A DNA stretch of 64,000 nt from Limnephilus marmoratus (Eukaryota; Arthropoda; Insecta; Trichoptera; Limnephilidae), in the NCBI GenBank assembly GCA_917880885.1, contig OU862910.1, forward strand, positions 51,203,285 to 51,267,284. Reading direction: 5' to 3'. The notes under the pieces were generated by a model that saw only the letters and a list, made by a program, of their open reading frames with translations, was not told where the DNA came from and searched no databases. The translations under genes were made by a program, and so were the position numbers. This document shows positions 34,601 through 49,600 of the stretch, one piece after another (the stretch's first letter is position 1; every line of letters begins with the position of its first letter).

Positions 34601-37600
34601 TACAAACGAAACGAAATGGAATAAATTGTTTTAAATTTGTGTCATTATGTACCACAAAGGAGTTACAACTCACAAAGCAACTGGGATTATTGCACACATA
34701 ATATATGGGGTACGTTGTTAAGTGAAGGTCGGAAAGTACTTGGATAACCAGATCTTTTCACTTACAGTTTGGCAAGAAAGTGTAGAAAATAAATGATGGC
34801 GCTGCGATCGTTTTCTAGTTTTAAATGGCAACACCAAGATGGCTCATAAGACAAAGAACGTATGTTTTAAAAAAACACTTCTGGCAAAATGCATATTTCA
34901 TAGCGTATTTGTATTTTCAAAAAAATTGCACAAAAAACTGTAATTTAATAGAAGCAAAATAAAACAAAACAAGTTTTAAGTGGGCGTTTATTCCGATATA
35001 AAAACGTAGGTACTTAAAAATTTAAGTCTATTAATTCAACACCCGACATGTAATTATTGTCTTCGTCCTCGTGTGATTCTTCTTCTTCCGTATCTTCATC
35101 TTCATCTAAACGCAGTTCATCGATATCATCATATATATTACTGCCTCATGCATAATATTCTGCATCAATTTTCATCACGTGTTTGCAACAATTTTTCCAA
35201 TCATCAGCACTTATGCTATTACATAATGCCTATTTTCCGTTTTCCCGGTGTTTCAAATTTTCCATCTGCCTTTTCCCCTTCCTTGACAATTAGTCTTACC
35301 GTTGATTCAGATTTACCTGGGTGTGAAAAATCATTAAAATTATTATTATAGAAGGGAGTTTTAAAAACACACACTAGATAATATTCACTTGGAAAGAAAG
35401 AAAGAGAAAACGAGAAAAAAGTAACTTCACTACGAGTTTAATATTATTTTTTATTATTGAGTTATTCCCTTTTTCCTGTGGCCGCATATTAACTGTCAAA
35501 ATGAAGTGTCAAAATCAGATTTTTTTTACCATAACCTCAAATCAGATTGTAATGGTTATTATCGCTCGAAAATTGGCATAAATCTTGTAATACTAATGAA
35601 ATTTATTAAACAAACTATACTACGTACCAGTCATTTCTGCAGTTCGTTTGCAAACATCTTCTAAATTAAAAAGAAGCTTCTTCGCGTGACACTCGGCTAG
35701 GCAGCGTTGAAAAACGTAGAATATAACCCCTCTTGTATCACTATGTAATAATTTATTCATTTTAATTAAATTCAGGCAAACAATGAATAAAAATATTATC
35801 AAATCAGCGATATTCTACTCAGATTTAAGACAATAAATCAACCGTAACACGCGATAATTTGACAGCCATAGGAAACGTCAAATAATTCGGTGTTGCCATA
35901 GTAATGAACACGTTTAGTTCAAATTGAATTAATTTCTACACTTTCTTGCCAAACTATAACATGCCTGATACCATTTCAAGCAAAGTTTCAATTCTGAATG
36001 GTGGTCTTCCACCAGGGCGATACTGATAGTAGGTACATATCAAAATAAACTTTGTATACTAGTAGTTCTGTAAACAGCAGAACTTGTGTCCAAAAAAGTA
36101 TTTTTTTACACAAGCTCCACACAGGAGGCCCTGAGGAAAATAATTTCCCTCAGGGGCCTATGTCATCTTTAGGGATGCTGCATGGAGGGTTTTTTTAAGG
36201 AAAGGAAGGAGAGGAGAGTTCTGGAAAGGAAAGGGGTGGGTAGGAATCGGGGGTTCAGTGTGTCCTGGTCATCCACCTTCAAGTATGTTTGTTTCTAATT
36301 TTATTTTATTTAATAAATCAAAATGAAAACTTTCTCTGAAATCATGATATGTAAGTAGGTACTTAAATACCTACCTATTTAATTATAAACCATATATTTT
36401 GTGTAATATTTAAAAAAAAAATTGAAATAAGGAATTATACAATTCATCCGAAGAAATGTCACTATCTCAGTGACAATTCTTTTTTCAGATTTTCTTAAGG
36501 CAGGCAGGTACTATAATGTTGATTATTCTGATTTAACAGGACTAGATCTACGCTCATGCAAAATTCTAATCTCTACTAATACTCTCTCTTTGGATAAAAA
36601 GGAAGTACCAACCGCCAACAAATTTACATACAGATAGATGCCAAACTGTTAAGTTAAAACAGGACTCCGCTGCGCTTAGTTAATGATGTTTATTTAATAG
36701 TTGCGTTGCATGATCACCTTGCAGATGCCAATGAGCCGCACAATGCACGGATGATTCAAGCCCATCATGACCTTGGCCTCCCGAAGGAACTCCTGACTGT
36801 TGGTCTCCACGTGCATCAGATGCAGGGTCTTGATGGCCACGGGGATGGGGGCTGACGAGGGCGGGGTGTAGGTGCCGTGGAGCACTGAGCCAAACTCCCC
36901 CTCGCCCAATACGGGGCCCATCGCCAACTGGCTACTCAGGATGAAATCTGAAATAGTATACAATATTAATGACATGCTTCAAATTACTGGCGACAAACCA
37001 ACATTCCCTGAATGCGAATAGCCTGAAATATTAAAATTTCTCCTACTACCATCATAACAATGGGAATATTGCTTGAACAATGAAGGAGGATTTAGCTAGA
37101 CAGAGGATTGAAACTGCGAAACCTGGGAGAGAACCAGACACTTCGGACAGTTCAACCAACTAATCAATCAAGATGGTAGAAGATGGCTAATAAATGATAC
37201 GACATTGTAGGAATAAAATAATATTGGGCTTTGAGACTTAAATAAAAGCATAGTCACGGTAAAACGCTTAACCCAGCCCCTGCCGCTCGTGCACCGGTGT
37301 GTCATAAGAAATAAAAAAAAATAAAAAAAATTACACGCGATTTTGACCCTTATGTATAAAGAACAAGGTCAGAATCGTTTGTTCTATTCTCGCCCTTTAC
37401 CATAGCAAAACCTGCAATGCGCCTAGTCACTCAGATTAATTTATATTTTATTTGCCGAAGTGCGGGGATGTGCGCAGTTTTGCGCATGCGCGTGAAAAAA
37501 ACATGTTTTTCTGCGATTTTGACCCTTCTATGTACAAAATTTGTATAAGGAAAACGTCAGAATCGCTGGCGCCAACATTCCCTATAAAATGGGTAAAAAT

Positions 37601-40600
37601 TTCATTCACCTTGCAACCCCAGAATATTGTAAAATAATTTTTATCTGTGACATCAAAATGTCAGATTTGCTGCAATTAGACGTGGGTCGTTACGTCGTTT
37701 TCAAGAAATGTAACGAAACTAGTTTCTTGGTTGGCATAACCTGTTTCAAAACAGGTTATTTTTGTAACTAGTTATTTTCATTCGGCTACAGTTACACACG
37801 AAACTGTATACCTCCACCAACTATACAGTTACACACGAAACGAAATTAAATCACTATCTAGTTTCTATTGTATCTAAGTGTTTGTAGCTATACAGTGAAA
37901 TCAATATATATTAATTAACTTCCCTTCATACTTTATTCAGGCCTAGGACTGACTGGATTAAATGTATTTATGATTAATTATTTTTATAAGTTTTTTTTAT
38001 ACTTCACTATATTTACACTTTATTTAGACTTATTACGATCCACACTAATTGACATAATACCAAAGAAACGTTACATTAAATGTACATAAAACACTAAAAT
38101 AACATATAAATGTTAATATTTAGAAGGAAGTATTCAAAATTATACACAAGTACAACAACGATCTAAAACAAACTAAATTATTTTACTTTAAATTCAAAAA
38201 GTGGTCGCTCGCTTCCCAGAAACGGAACCCACTCCCACTTATTTGGAAATTAAAATCTCGCATGCTCGGCCGGCCGGTAGGCGCAACTATGCGAAACTAC
38301 TCAGTACTCATTTACTCACATCACATCCAACACCAACAATAACGTATTTACAAAAATAACTACTTGTAATTTTATCGAAACTAGTTATTTCCGTTTCATA
38401 CCGTGTAACTAGTTACGTTAAATAACGCCCACGCCTAGCTGCAATTCTTTCGGTCAAAGTCGATGCATGTTATTTGACGAAAACATCGTAAAACCTATCA
38501 ATTTGCTGCAATGCTGTTTTGGTACATAGTTTATTGTTCTTAATTAATCCACAAAACATTCAATTCAAAGTGGGCTTGTTAGGAAATTTCCGTTTTCTTC
38601 TCAGGCTTTGGAGGGGTTAAAGAATTACATACAGTGAAACCCTCTTAATAAGTTTTCATGCTTAACCACTGGAGCGATCACGCAAAATATTTCCCAGAAG
38701 ATCATTTTAAAAACTTTTTGCCAACTTTAAAAAAATCATACCTTCGAATTTTAACATGGAAGCATAAAAACTTATTATAGCGCTATATATCCAATGAATT
38801 AACCTGTATTTTACTGTTTATCTCATATTTGTAGGATTTATAAAAAATATATAAAAATACCGTAAAGTTTATAACTGCGCGAATCCTGCATGTTGTTATT
38901 TTGAAACTGCCGTGAGAGGTACTTATTCAAGTCAACATAGAATATTTTCGATTTCTGTATGCTGTCTGTGGTATACTTGATAATGAAAGGTGCATATCTA
39001 TGGAAAAAGGACTTCATTATAACCGTTAACAGCTAATCAAAAATAAGGCGTGAAAAACAATAATATTTTTAACATCATTCTAAAATAGTCTACGAAGTTC
39101 GGAATTGCCACATCTATGGTCATAATAGATAAAGTATTTCAATAGCTTCGTTTTCAAATAAATGGCTGGCCGGAGAAATGTTTTAAATAATTACAATAAA
39201 TATTTTACGAATGGTAGGAAAATGTGGTCCAATTTTGGACCGCCATCAATCGCAGAAAAATAAAAGTGTGTCCATTTTTCGACCATAACCGCTCCAGTGG
39301 TTAAGAAGTTTGGTTTTTTTGGTCCCTTGGAGACTGAATGGTCCAGATTTCCGGTCCCTGGAAAACATCTTAAGAGGGCATTACCAGAGAAAACCGGAAA
39401 TACGTCATTTTCAAAAAAGATTTTAGACGTATTAAACTCTTTTCCACCAAAAATTATAAATGGATTTCGAAAGATTGTTCTTTTATCTAGCATTCGTATG
39501 TAATAAATTTTGGGATTTTTTTTTAATTTTTAGTATAATAAGGTTATTCCATAGGTCGTTGGCAGATTTATTAAATTTTCAAAAAAGTTTTTGTATTATA
39601 CCACACCCATTTCAAATAATATAATCATGCAGTAAAATAAATCAATACATTATCTAGCAAACGTATGTTTTAGAATTTTAATTTTAGTTTCAATAAAATC
39701 ATTTAAAAATATGTACGTACATGTGTTTCTTGACGAAAATTGGTCCATTTGTGTATTTATTTGCGCACTTACAAACTAATATATTTCAGATTTTTTTAAC
39801 ATTCTTATTAAATTTAGACATTATTGAAAAATGATAAATACTTATAATCAAAAAATAACTACAAAAAGTACACTAATTTAATAGTTTTATCATCACGCCT
39901 TTCAGCATTTTTGGATGAAGGTATAAATTAAAGCTAATTTGGATTGAAATAAATTCGATATTGAGTTATAATTTAAAAAAGCTGGTACGGAGAATAATTA
40001 ATCTTTCTCATTGTAACCGCCCTGCACGACCGGAAGAACAACTTTCGACGAAATGTGGATTTTCGTCCGCTGGCTGGTTAAACGCTCTTAAGAGTTTCAC
40101 TGTAGAGATGGGCCTCAGGTGGAACAACATTTGTGGAAAGAATATTTTCTAATTAAGTCTAAATAATCTATATTAAAAATTAAGAATGAAAACTCTTAAT
40201 TTGTGAATCATATGTGTGGGGTTTTACTATGTTTACCTTGAGTAGTTGACAATTGTCCCGTAGCATCAATAGAAATTTCGCTGTATTTTTCAGGCGGTAA
40301 TTCGTCAGACATTCTGGCGTTCTTCGGACAGTCGTAAGTCTCTAGGCTCAAGTTCATTTCGCTTGTGTTAGGAGGCAGACTAAGACTCAGGGTCGAAGAA
40401 CCGAGGAGATTCAGTTTAGAGGCCGGACTAGACAGCACATCTTTCTTTGTTATAACATTGTTATTCGTTGCATTCTTGTTCTTGTCAATTTGTTGATTAG
40501 ACAAGGATACGGGACTTAACGAGAGATTATTATTGATATTAGAAAGGTTAGATTTGATGGTCGGGTCGGTGATGAAGTCGGTGGAGAAGGAAAGGTTTCT

Positions 40601-43600
40601 CGTGAGGAGGTCGATAGATTTATTGTCCACGGGGAGTGGAGGGACGGGCGGGGGACTGGCTTCTCCGACCGGAAGAGAACCTTTGCGCGGGGATTTGCTG
40701 TGTTTGAGGGAAGCGGTGAGAGTTTTCTTTGTTCGATGTGGAGATGTTTTCTTTGTACGTGGCATTGTAGAGAACTGGAAAGAAAAAAAAATCATCCATT
40801 ATTACAATAATTAGTCAAAGATGAAAATTGGAACTGTTCAGCTAGTTTGTTTGAACAACTGAGAATAGCCTCCACTGCACATACATATTAGACTTTGAGT
40901 TAGGAGGGGATATTGCAGCAAAACAGTGAAGCAAGTATATCAGATTGGCTCAAGTAACGACGCTCCGTAGAAGCCTGAGTAAATCTGGCTTTCAAGAAAC
41001 TGGGTGTCAGCAGCAGATTCTTCAATAGCGACCAGCTGCTAACCCTAACTACAAATCTCAAATATGTCCAACAGTTGAATTTGGGCTTGAGCCCCAAAAT
41101 ACTTGATAAACCTACTTGATTCACAGTCACAATGTTCTACAGGTATTTCAATGGAGCATGCTCTAAGGAGCTAGTAGCAATGAAACTTTGTGCACCGATG
41201 CATGTACGCGAAACTCGACAGACATGAGAGGAACTTCTGTTTACAGTTGATAAATGTTAGCTTTAGAGAATGGGTCTTTTCTTAGACTCGTTTTTGTACA
41301 AGTCTGCTCATGTGTGGAATGCGCTACCGGCATCTGTTTTTCCTCCTTGATATAAACTTCAAGACCCACATTAATAAATCCCTTCCTTCATCTCCTACCG
41401 TACCTCGCCTCAGAATGCTGCCTAGCCGGGATGCGATATTACCAATTCACATAGTTGCCCTGTATTTACACTGTACAGACGGGAGTGCTCTTGTGAGGAA
41501 TAAAAAAATTTAATTAACCTGTAATCGGCCGGACACGCTCATATGCGCGCAGCTTGTGCACATGCGCGAAAAAAATATTTCGAAATAAAAATGTTTGTCT
41601 GCGATTTTGACCCTTCTATGTACAGAATTTGTATGAAGAACACGGTCAGAATCGCTTGCGCCAACATTACCCCATAAGATGGGTAAAAATTTCATTCACC
41701 TTGCAACCCCAGAATATTTTTAAACGATTTTATCTGTGCATCGAAATGTCATTTTTGCTGCAAATTTTAGCTGTCAAAGGTGATTCAATTCAATTCAATT
41801 ATTTATTCATTTTAAAACATTACAAAATAAAATTTCAATACGTTTTAAAAGAGTATTAATTTAAAATTTAAATAGGTTTGAGTAATTTATATTTCAATGC
41901 AGCACAATCATACTAACAACAACAAAGCTTTTTGTCTGAATTGTGCTTCATTGATATTAAACATATCGATATCCGAAGTGATTCTATTTAACAACAAGAC
42001 AGCTCTCGGGTGAAATGCAGATCCCGCCAATGTGGGGGATTTTAATAAAAATGCACTTTCTAGATGAGAAAAGTGTGGAAAAGTTGAATAAAAAAGAAAT
42101 TAAGGTGCGCTTGGCAAAATTGAGGGAGATACAGCCGTTTAAAGAATGAATAAAATGACACTTCGTGAACTTATACTACGCCATTTTGTTACTATTATGT
42201 TGGTATCTCAGACTTGCTATAAACGAAGGTTGATACGATTGTAGCCAACTTCGTGTGATATATAATAAGGTGCGTAATTATGAAAAACAGAATTAATAAT
42301 GGTCGCAAACCATGTTACACAAACCTGGCGTAGCCGCTAAACTACTAGAAAAATGGGATGTTTTTCTTGCGTTGACGCGAGTAGGTGTTATAAAGGGGCA
42401 CAAACCATGTTACATAAACCATGTTACACAAACCTAGCGTAGCCGCTAAACTATTTGAAAACTGGGATGTTTTTCTTGCGTTGACGCGAGTAGGCGTTAT
42501 AAAGGGGCACAAACCATGTTACACAAACCATGTTTAGCGTAGTCTTAGGTTAGGTTACTTTAATTTGGAAGGTGATAAACAGTTTAAAAAATCGTTGAAA
42601 AAAAGTCCGCTAGACAAATTTCATAATTACGCGCCTCATCTATCACATGAAGTCGGCTACAATCGTAAACAGATTTAGAGGACGATTACGAGTGCTACCA
42701 ACTTTAAGGTAATATTTAGTTTACAAAATGGCTGACAGTATCGGTTCATGAAGTGACATTTTATTCATACTTTAAACGGCTGTATCTCCCTCAATTTTGC
42801 CGAGCGCACCTTAATTTATTTTTTATTCAACTTTTCCACACTTTTCTCATCTAGAAAGTACATTTTTATTAAAATCCCCCACATTGGCGGGATCTGCATT
42901 CCTCCCCAGCTCTCCCGAGTGGCATAACCATTGGCAAGTTAGTTCTGCAAGCCGGGAGAAAAAACAGTCTATGCTGTTGATGACGGAGATAACCATCGGG
43001 AACATAGAAACTAATGCTCTCCATGATAGCCGAGTTTTCAAACCTTCCACGAATCAGTCTGAAGAAATGTGTTACAATGAGCGCATCCCTTCTGACCCGT
43101 AGAAGGTTCATAACAAGCATGCCCAAGAGAAAGTGGGTAGGGTAGAGCCACGGATAGTAGCCATACTCCCTCAGGTAAAGAAATCTCAGAAATTTCTTCT
43201 GAACCCTCTCCAACATGAGGGAATACTTCACTTGGTGTGGGCTCCAAACCACCGACCCACTCTCAAGCCTACTCCTAACCAAAGCATTGTATAGTACTGT
43301 GAGAACCCGGGTGTCTCTGAAGTTTCTCGCAGTGCGTAGGACGAAACCCAACATTCTCAGTGAAGTACTACACGTCATTATGATATGAGCATGAAAAGTT
43401 AACCTACTATCAAACAAAATACCAAGATCTTTCATAGTGGAGACACATTTTAAATTTAGAGCCCTCATAGTATCCCGTTAAAACCAGGTATGACAAGCTC
43501 TAGTGATGCGTGTTCCTCGACTAAAACATCGTAAAACCTATTAATCTACGTAATTAACGCAAGTAATGTTGTTTGAAGTCTGAAGGGAAGAAGTCTGCGC

Positions 43601-46600
43601 TTTCGTAGCAGCAAGCTGCTTTTTTAAGCGCTCTGACTTTATTTAGAAAAATCTCGAGAAGTTGTCATTTTTTCTGGTGTATATATAGTGTAAAATACCC
43701 GCAATACTCTTTAGGATTCGTTTATAAAAATAAAATAATTTTAGAGTCTCTGTTTTGAGATTAATTCACGTTTTTCTACATATTTTTCAAATGTTTTAAA
43801 GTCAAATCTGATACAGTGTTCCAAAAAGGACACTGTTAACGCAAAATGTTGTCATATCGGTCAGTGACGCTCGCCACGTGTGCAAGTGAAAGACTAACTA
43901 TTAGTGTCAAGTGTTCAAAGTGATTTATTAGGGGTATCTTTGGAGCTAGGATGGTTGTAAACATTATTTTATATGACAGGACAACACTGCTCAGTCTCAA
44001 CAGTGAAAGTGTTTTTTTGGATCCCCTAATAGATGCGAAGCTGTCGCTATACAACCTCAGACGCGAAAATACTTTGACCCGTAAAACTAGATTTCGAGGC
44101 CGCCGAGGAGGACGTAATATCAAAAAACATCTGTGCAGCAGAAAGGAACAATGTGATACAATAATTAGTGATGCAGTGCAGATTGTAAACACTCCTATTT
44201 GTTATGACCGAACAACACTCCTAAGTTTTCGAAGTGAAAGTGCATTGTTGGACCCCTTAGTGACCGCAAAAATAAACTTGTTTAAACTAGCCCGTGATCC
44301 TTATGTGAAATTAAGACAAAGAGGGTGCCGTGGAGGACAAAAAACAAAATACAATAATAATAGTAATAATAATAACTCTCCGTCTGTAGACTGTTTTCAA
44401 GGAGTCACATCAACCGAAGAACAGAATTACCTAGCGACCAAATCGCTCCCCGATTCTGACAAATTCCACAACTTTAATGAAATCCGATTAGAACGTCATG
44501 CTAATTATAAGAGTAGACAGCTTGCGATTGGCTCCTGGAATGCGCGATCCCTCAATAACAAACTAGAGGCGGTGGACGATGTTTTCAGAGATGAAAAACT
44601 TCACATACTAACCATTACAGAAACGTGGCATGAGAACAGTGACTCGTGCTCGATTAAGAGACTTCAAGCTTTGGGGTATGTGGTGCTCGAGGAAGCCCGG
44701 CCAAGTACGGAAGAACCATCAAACAACATCTCGCACGTGAACCACGGCGGGGTCGCGATAATAGCACAAGAAGGATTGCGGCTAACTAAAGTAGCTCTAG
44801 GTAGTTTCAACACATTTGAGTACATTGGATGCAGGGTTTCTTCTTCAGGAGCGTCGTTTATGCTCTGTACTCTGTACAGGCCCGGATCAAAACCAATCTC
44901 TGTAGAATTTTATAATGAGTTTTCGCGTTTTTTGGAACTCTCAGTCGGACTCTCTGACACACTCATTATTACAGGTGACATTAATATTCGTCTTGAGCGC
45001 GTGACATCACCAAACACTATTAAATTCTTAGATTTATTAGCCAGCTTTGGATGCTGCCAATGGGTTGACGTCCCAACTCACGATGCTGGTGGTACACTGG
45101 ATATACTTATTTCAAAGAACAGTGGTTTGCCGCTCTTAGCAGATATTCGTGATATAGGACTATCGGACCATCGGCTAGTGTGCACTGATATTGATTTTAA
45201 CCCCCCTAAAATACCGTATAGAACAATAATATCGAGGGAATGGCGTAAATTTAGCTTTTGTGATTTTCTGGAAGAACTTCAGACCTCTCTATTATGTACA
45301 CCCAATTTTTGGGAAACAAAGACGCCAACAGAACTTGTCGAGACGTACAATACAACACTTTTATATCTATTAAATAAATATGCTCCGACAACGTCAAAAA
45401 CACGTAAAGTTCGAAAGTCTGACGGCTGGTTTGATGATGAATGCCGAAACCAAAAGAGACTTATGCGGAAATTAGAGAGGTCATATAGGAAAAACCCTTC
45501 ATTGACTTCAAGAGATGAGTGGATACTTGCTCAAAAACAGTATATGAGCAAAATAAATTCCAAAAGGTCAGAATACTGGAATGAAAAGATTGACTCTGAG
45601 CGAGCCAATCCACGGCGCCTCTGGAACTCAATGAAGACTGTTATTTCTGAAGTCACTGTTCCAGCTAAAATAGATATTACCCCGGATGACTTCTCAAAGT
45701 ATTTTCGGGAAAAAATTGAAACCATTCGTGCCTCCACATCTCACGCCCCTCCGCCGATATTCTCTATTAATTCTAAAGGAAATTTGTCTTCCTTTATACC
45801 TACAACGCTGGAAGAAGTAAAAAAGATAATTTTAAATTCGCCAAATAAGCAGTGTAGTCTGGACCCTATACCAACTTGGTTATTAAAAAATGTTCCATTG
45901 TCTTGGCTCCATTCCTGGTTCATGTTTTTAATAAATCTCTCAGTACAGGTGATTTCCCTGAGCCACTAAAGTCAGCTGTCGTTACACCAATAATAAAAAA
46001 GTCGCAACTAGACTCCGATAACTTGGGTAATTATCGACCCGTTTCAAATCTACCTTTCATATCAAAAATCTTGGAGAAAATTGCTGCTGCCCAAATAACC
46101 AGTCACTTGAATTCAAATAAATTATTAACAAATCGACAATCAGCATATAGAAGGTTTCACTCAACAGAAACCGGACTTCTTCGTATGCTGTCAGATGTAA
46201 CTCTAGCCATAGAGTCAGGTAAGTTAGCACTTATCTCACTCTTAGACATGAGTGCAGCGTTTGACACGATTGATCACGGCTTCCTCATTAAGAGATTGGA
46301 GGAAACATTTGGTTTGAGTTCCGACATCAAAAATTGGCTGGCGTCATATCTATCCAATCGCTTACAAGCCGTGAAGGTTGGAAATAAACTCTCTAACTTC
46401 GCAACACTTTCTTCAGGGGTACCCCAGGGATCCGTTTTGGGTCCACTTCTTTTCATCCTTTTTACAAATGATGTCGCCAAAATAATCGAGTCGTTTGGTC
46501 TCTTATCCCACTGCTACGCTGACGATCAGCAAGTTTATTTTTTCTGCACTCCAAATGAAGTCAACAGTCTCAAAATCCGGATAGCTGAATGCATAGAAGC

Positions 46601-49600
46601 AATAACTCGTTGGATGTCTTCAAATAAACTTAAGCTGAACCCATCTAAGACTGAGTTTCTCTGGGCGGCCACAAACAAACGCCAACATTTCATTGACAAT
46701 TCGCCTATTTCCATTTCTGGCAGCGATATTATTCCAAAGACAACAGTCAAACTTCTTGGCGTTAATCTGGATTCAGACTTTTCGCTTAAAAGTCAAATAA
46801 ATAGGACTGTAAGCACCGGTTTTTTCCACCTAAGACAACTCAAGTCAGTCCGAAGAAACCTTCCTACAGAGGCAACAAAACTACTAATCAACTCTTACGT
46901 AGTTTCACGGCTCGACTACTGTAACGGCATCTACGCTAGCCTTCCAAAATATCAAACTGACAAACTTCAATCCGTGTTTAATGCAGCGGCACGGCTCATA
47001 ACCGGAGTCCCTAAATATTCACACATTTCAGAACACCTTCGTAACCTTCACTGGCTCAAGTGCCCTGAAAGAATCCAGTACAAGTTGTGCTGGATGGTGT
47101 TCAAATCGATCAATGAAATGGCCCCACCTTACATCTCTGAACTATGTGTCCCCGAAAATACTGGTCCGAGGCAGTCAACACTTAGATCAGCAACCTCATC
47201 AGCTATAGGCAAACTAATGGAACCTAAACGCAAGCCAGATACTAAATTTGGAGATCGCGCTTTCGGAGTATCTGGGCCGAAGGCTTGGAATAAACTCCCT
47301 CCGAAACTTAGATGCATAACAAGCCCAACAGAATTTAGGACCAAATTAAAAACCTACCTTTTTGGGCTCTCATACCCTTAAATAAAAATATCTACCTGAG
47401 AGTATCATAAAATTTTACTTTTGTTTTCAAAGTGCGCTCATTACAAAACATATTATGTATTATTCTATCTTCTTACTTCTTCTGGCGCTAATCTTAATCT
47501 AATTGTATGTTATTAAGTCACTTGCTTTAGGTTAGCATTTAAATGTCTTAGTCTTAAGTCACTGCTATAAGTCTTAGATGTAAGTCAGTAGTTATAACTG
47601 TAAATATTAATTTTAAGCCAGTAAAATAAGTCTCTAGCTATAAGTCTTAAATCTTAATTGTAAGCCAGTAAAATAAGTCTCTAGCTATAAGTCTTAGATG
47701 TAAGTCACTAGTTATAATTGTAAATCTTAATTGTAAGCCAGTAATATTAATTCCTTTAAATACTTATTTGTACAGCGCCCTTGAGGTGATTTTTCACAAA
47801 AACGGCGCTATATAAATTAGCCAAATATTATTATTATTATTATTATTTTTGGTACATAGTTTATTGTTCTAGGAATGTGTTTCGGTCAATAAAATATTCA
47901 ATAACTCAAAATTAATCCACAAAACATTCAATTCAAAATTCAATGTTGTGCTTTGTTAGGGAATTTCCGTATTTTTTATGGCTTGTGACAGGTTAAAAAA
48001 GAACAATTTTTAAACGATGATTCTCAGCCCGTTTCATCTTTTTATAAAATTGTGCAAGCAAAATCAACCGTCTAGCAAAACGGTCAAGCTGTCATTATAT
48101 TTATATGTTCTGCATTATGAACAATTTGAGGTAAAGTTGTTACTTCAGGGAGAGCGGGTTTGGGCGGAGGGGGCACAGGCATCTGCAGACAGGTCGGCAG
48201 GCCGTCTGACATGACGCTGTAGTGATCTATGAGGTGCTCCAGAGAGTCCAGGTAAGGCCCGTCGTCAATAAACAATTGGTTTTCCTAGAAGTATATAAAA
48301 ACAATCACTAATTATAAAATGCCCAATTTACATTAAAAAAAAAAAGTTATAAAACATTAACCGGTCACAGGCCGGAGACGCGCCGGCGCGCGCGTCATAT
48401 GCGCATGCGCGAGAAAATAATTCAAATATTTGAATAATATTGTCGACGAAAAACTTTTGGTCTGCGATTTTGGCCCTTCTATGTACATAATTTGTATGAA
48501 GAACAGTGTCAGAATCGCTTGCGCCATCATTACTCTAGGTGGTGCTAAAAGTTTCATTCACCTAGTCACCCTGGAATATTTTTAAAACGATTTCTTCCAT
48601 GACAATGCGCTGTCATAAATTGCCGCGAATTTAACGGTCACAATAAATGAGTGTATCGCGAATAAAACATGGTAAAACCTATTAATTTACGTAATAAATG
48701 CAAGTAATGTTGTTTTGGTAGATAGTTTATTGTGTTGTGAACGTTTTTCAGTCAATAAAATATACAATAGCTCAAAATTGATCAACAAAACATTCAATTC
48801 AAAGTTCGAAATGGTGCTGTTTTAGTGTTTTTTTGTGAAGTTTCGCGAATTTCCGCGAAATGGCATGGCCTGTGACCGGTTAAGGAAGACTGAGAGCAGT
48901 TTCATTTGTCTTAAAAATGTTACGAGAAAGGGTTGAGTACTTTATTAGCAGATTTTAACATATTTGAAAATATTGATATTACAAAATTATAAATATGTTA
49001 GGGAATATAAGCTTATTGTCTGTAAACTGTAATTTTAGTTCATGTGTAATATAATAAAAAAAGAAAGGAAAGGATTAAAATGTGAACATTTTATTTTAAA
49101 AGTAAAGAATAAAAATAATAAGACTAATAATCATTGTAATTACAGTAATGTAAAATTATGTAAGTTGGAAAAAAACTATTACCTCTTTTCTGATTATAAA
49201 ATTATAAGGCACATTTTCACAGAGCATCGTCAACACATACGCGCCCGTGTTCCGGTCACTGTAGCGCACGAGGAACGTCCCATCGGTGGACGCGATGGAG
49301 TGCTTCTTGCAGAAGTCCATGAGCAGGTTGACGGCCTCCTCCCGGTTCAGAGTACCGTGGTACCACTGGGCGCGCGTTGTCTTTGGTATTTGTGGGGAGT
49401 AGTTTTCTGGAAATGATAAGTAAATTAGCTCCAAATGCAACCTCTTTGTCCAGTTCTGATGTTCCAAGGTGGATCTTGATAACACAGATAACATATCCTT
49501 ACTCAGAAGTTCGTAGCACTCCATATGCCCCTCTTGCTTGGCCAAGTCAGCCGGGGTTTCATTGTTCACTGTCCGAGGGTTGGCGGGGGCGCAAAGGTCA

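Larger units (their letters stand above)
41518..47992. mobile_element. TTAA MITE split by two non-LTR insertions (nest)
   Basis: TTAA at 41514-41517 and 47993-47996. Three pieces (41518 to about 41780, about 43495-43574, 47848-47992) colinearly match the uninterrupted copy at 48361-48879. The gaps are a truncated non-LTR copy on the minus strand and a nearly full-length CR1-like element on the plus strand. Confidence 0.82.

Noticed and set aside
43836..44192. 118-codon minus-strand open frame
   Set aside because: Shadow of the CR1-like coding region on the other strand.
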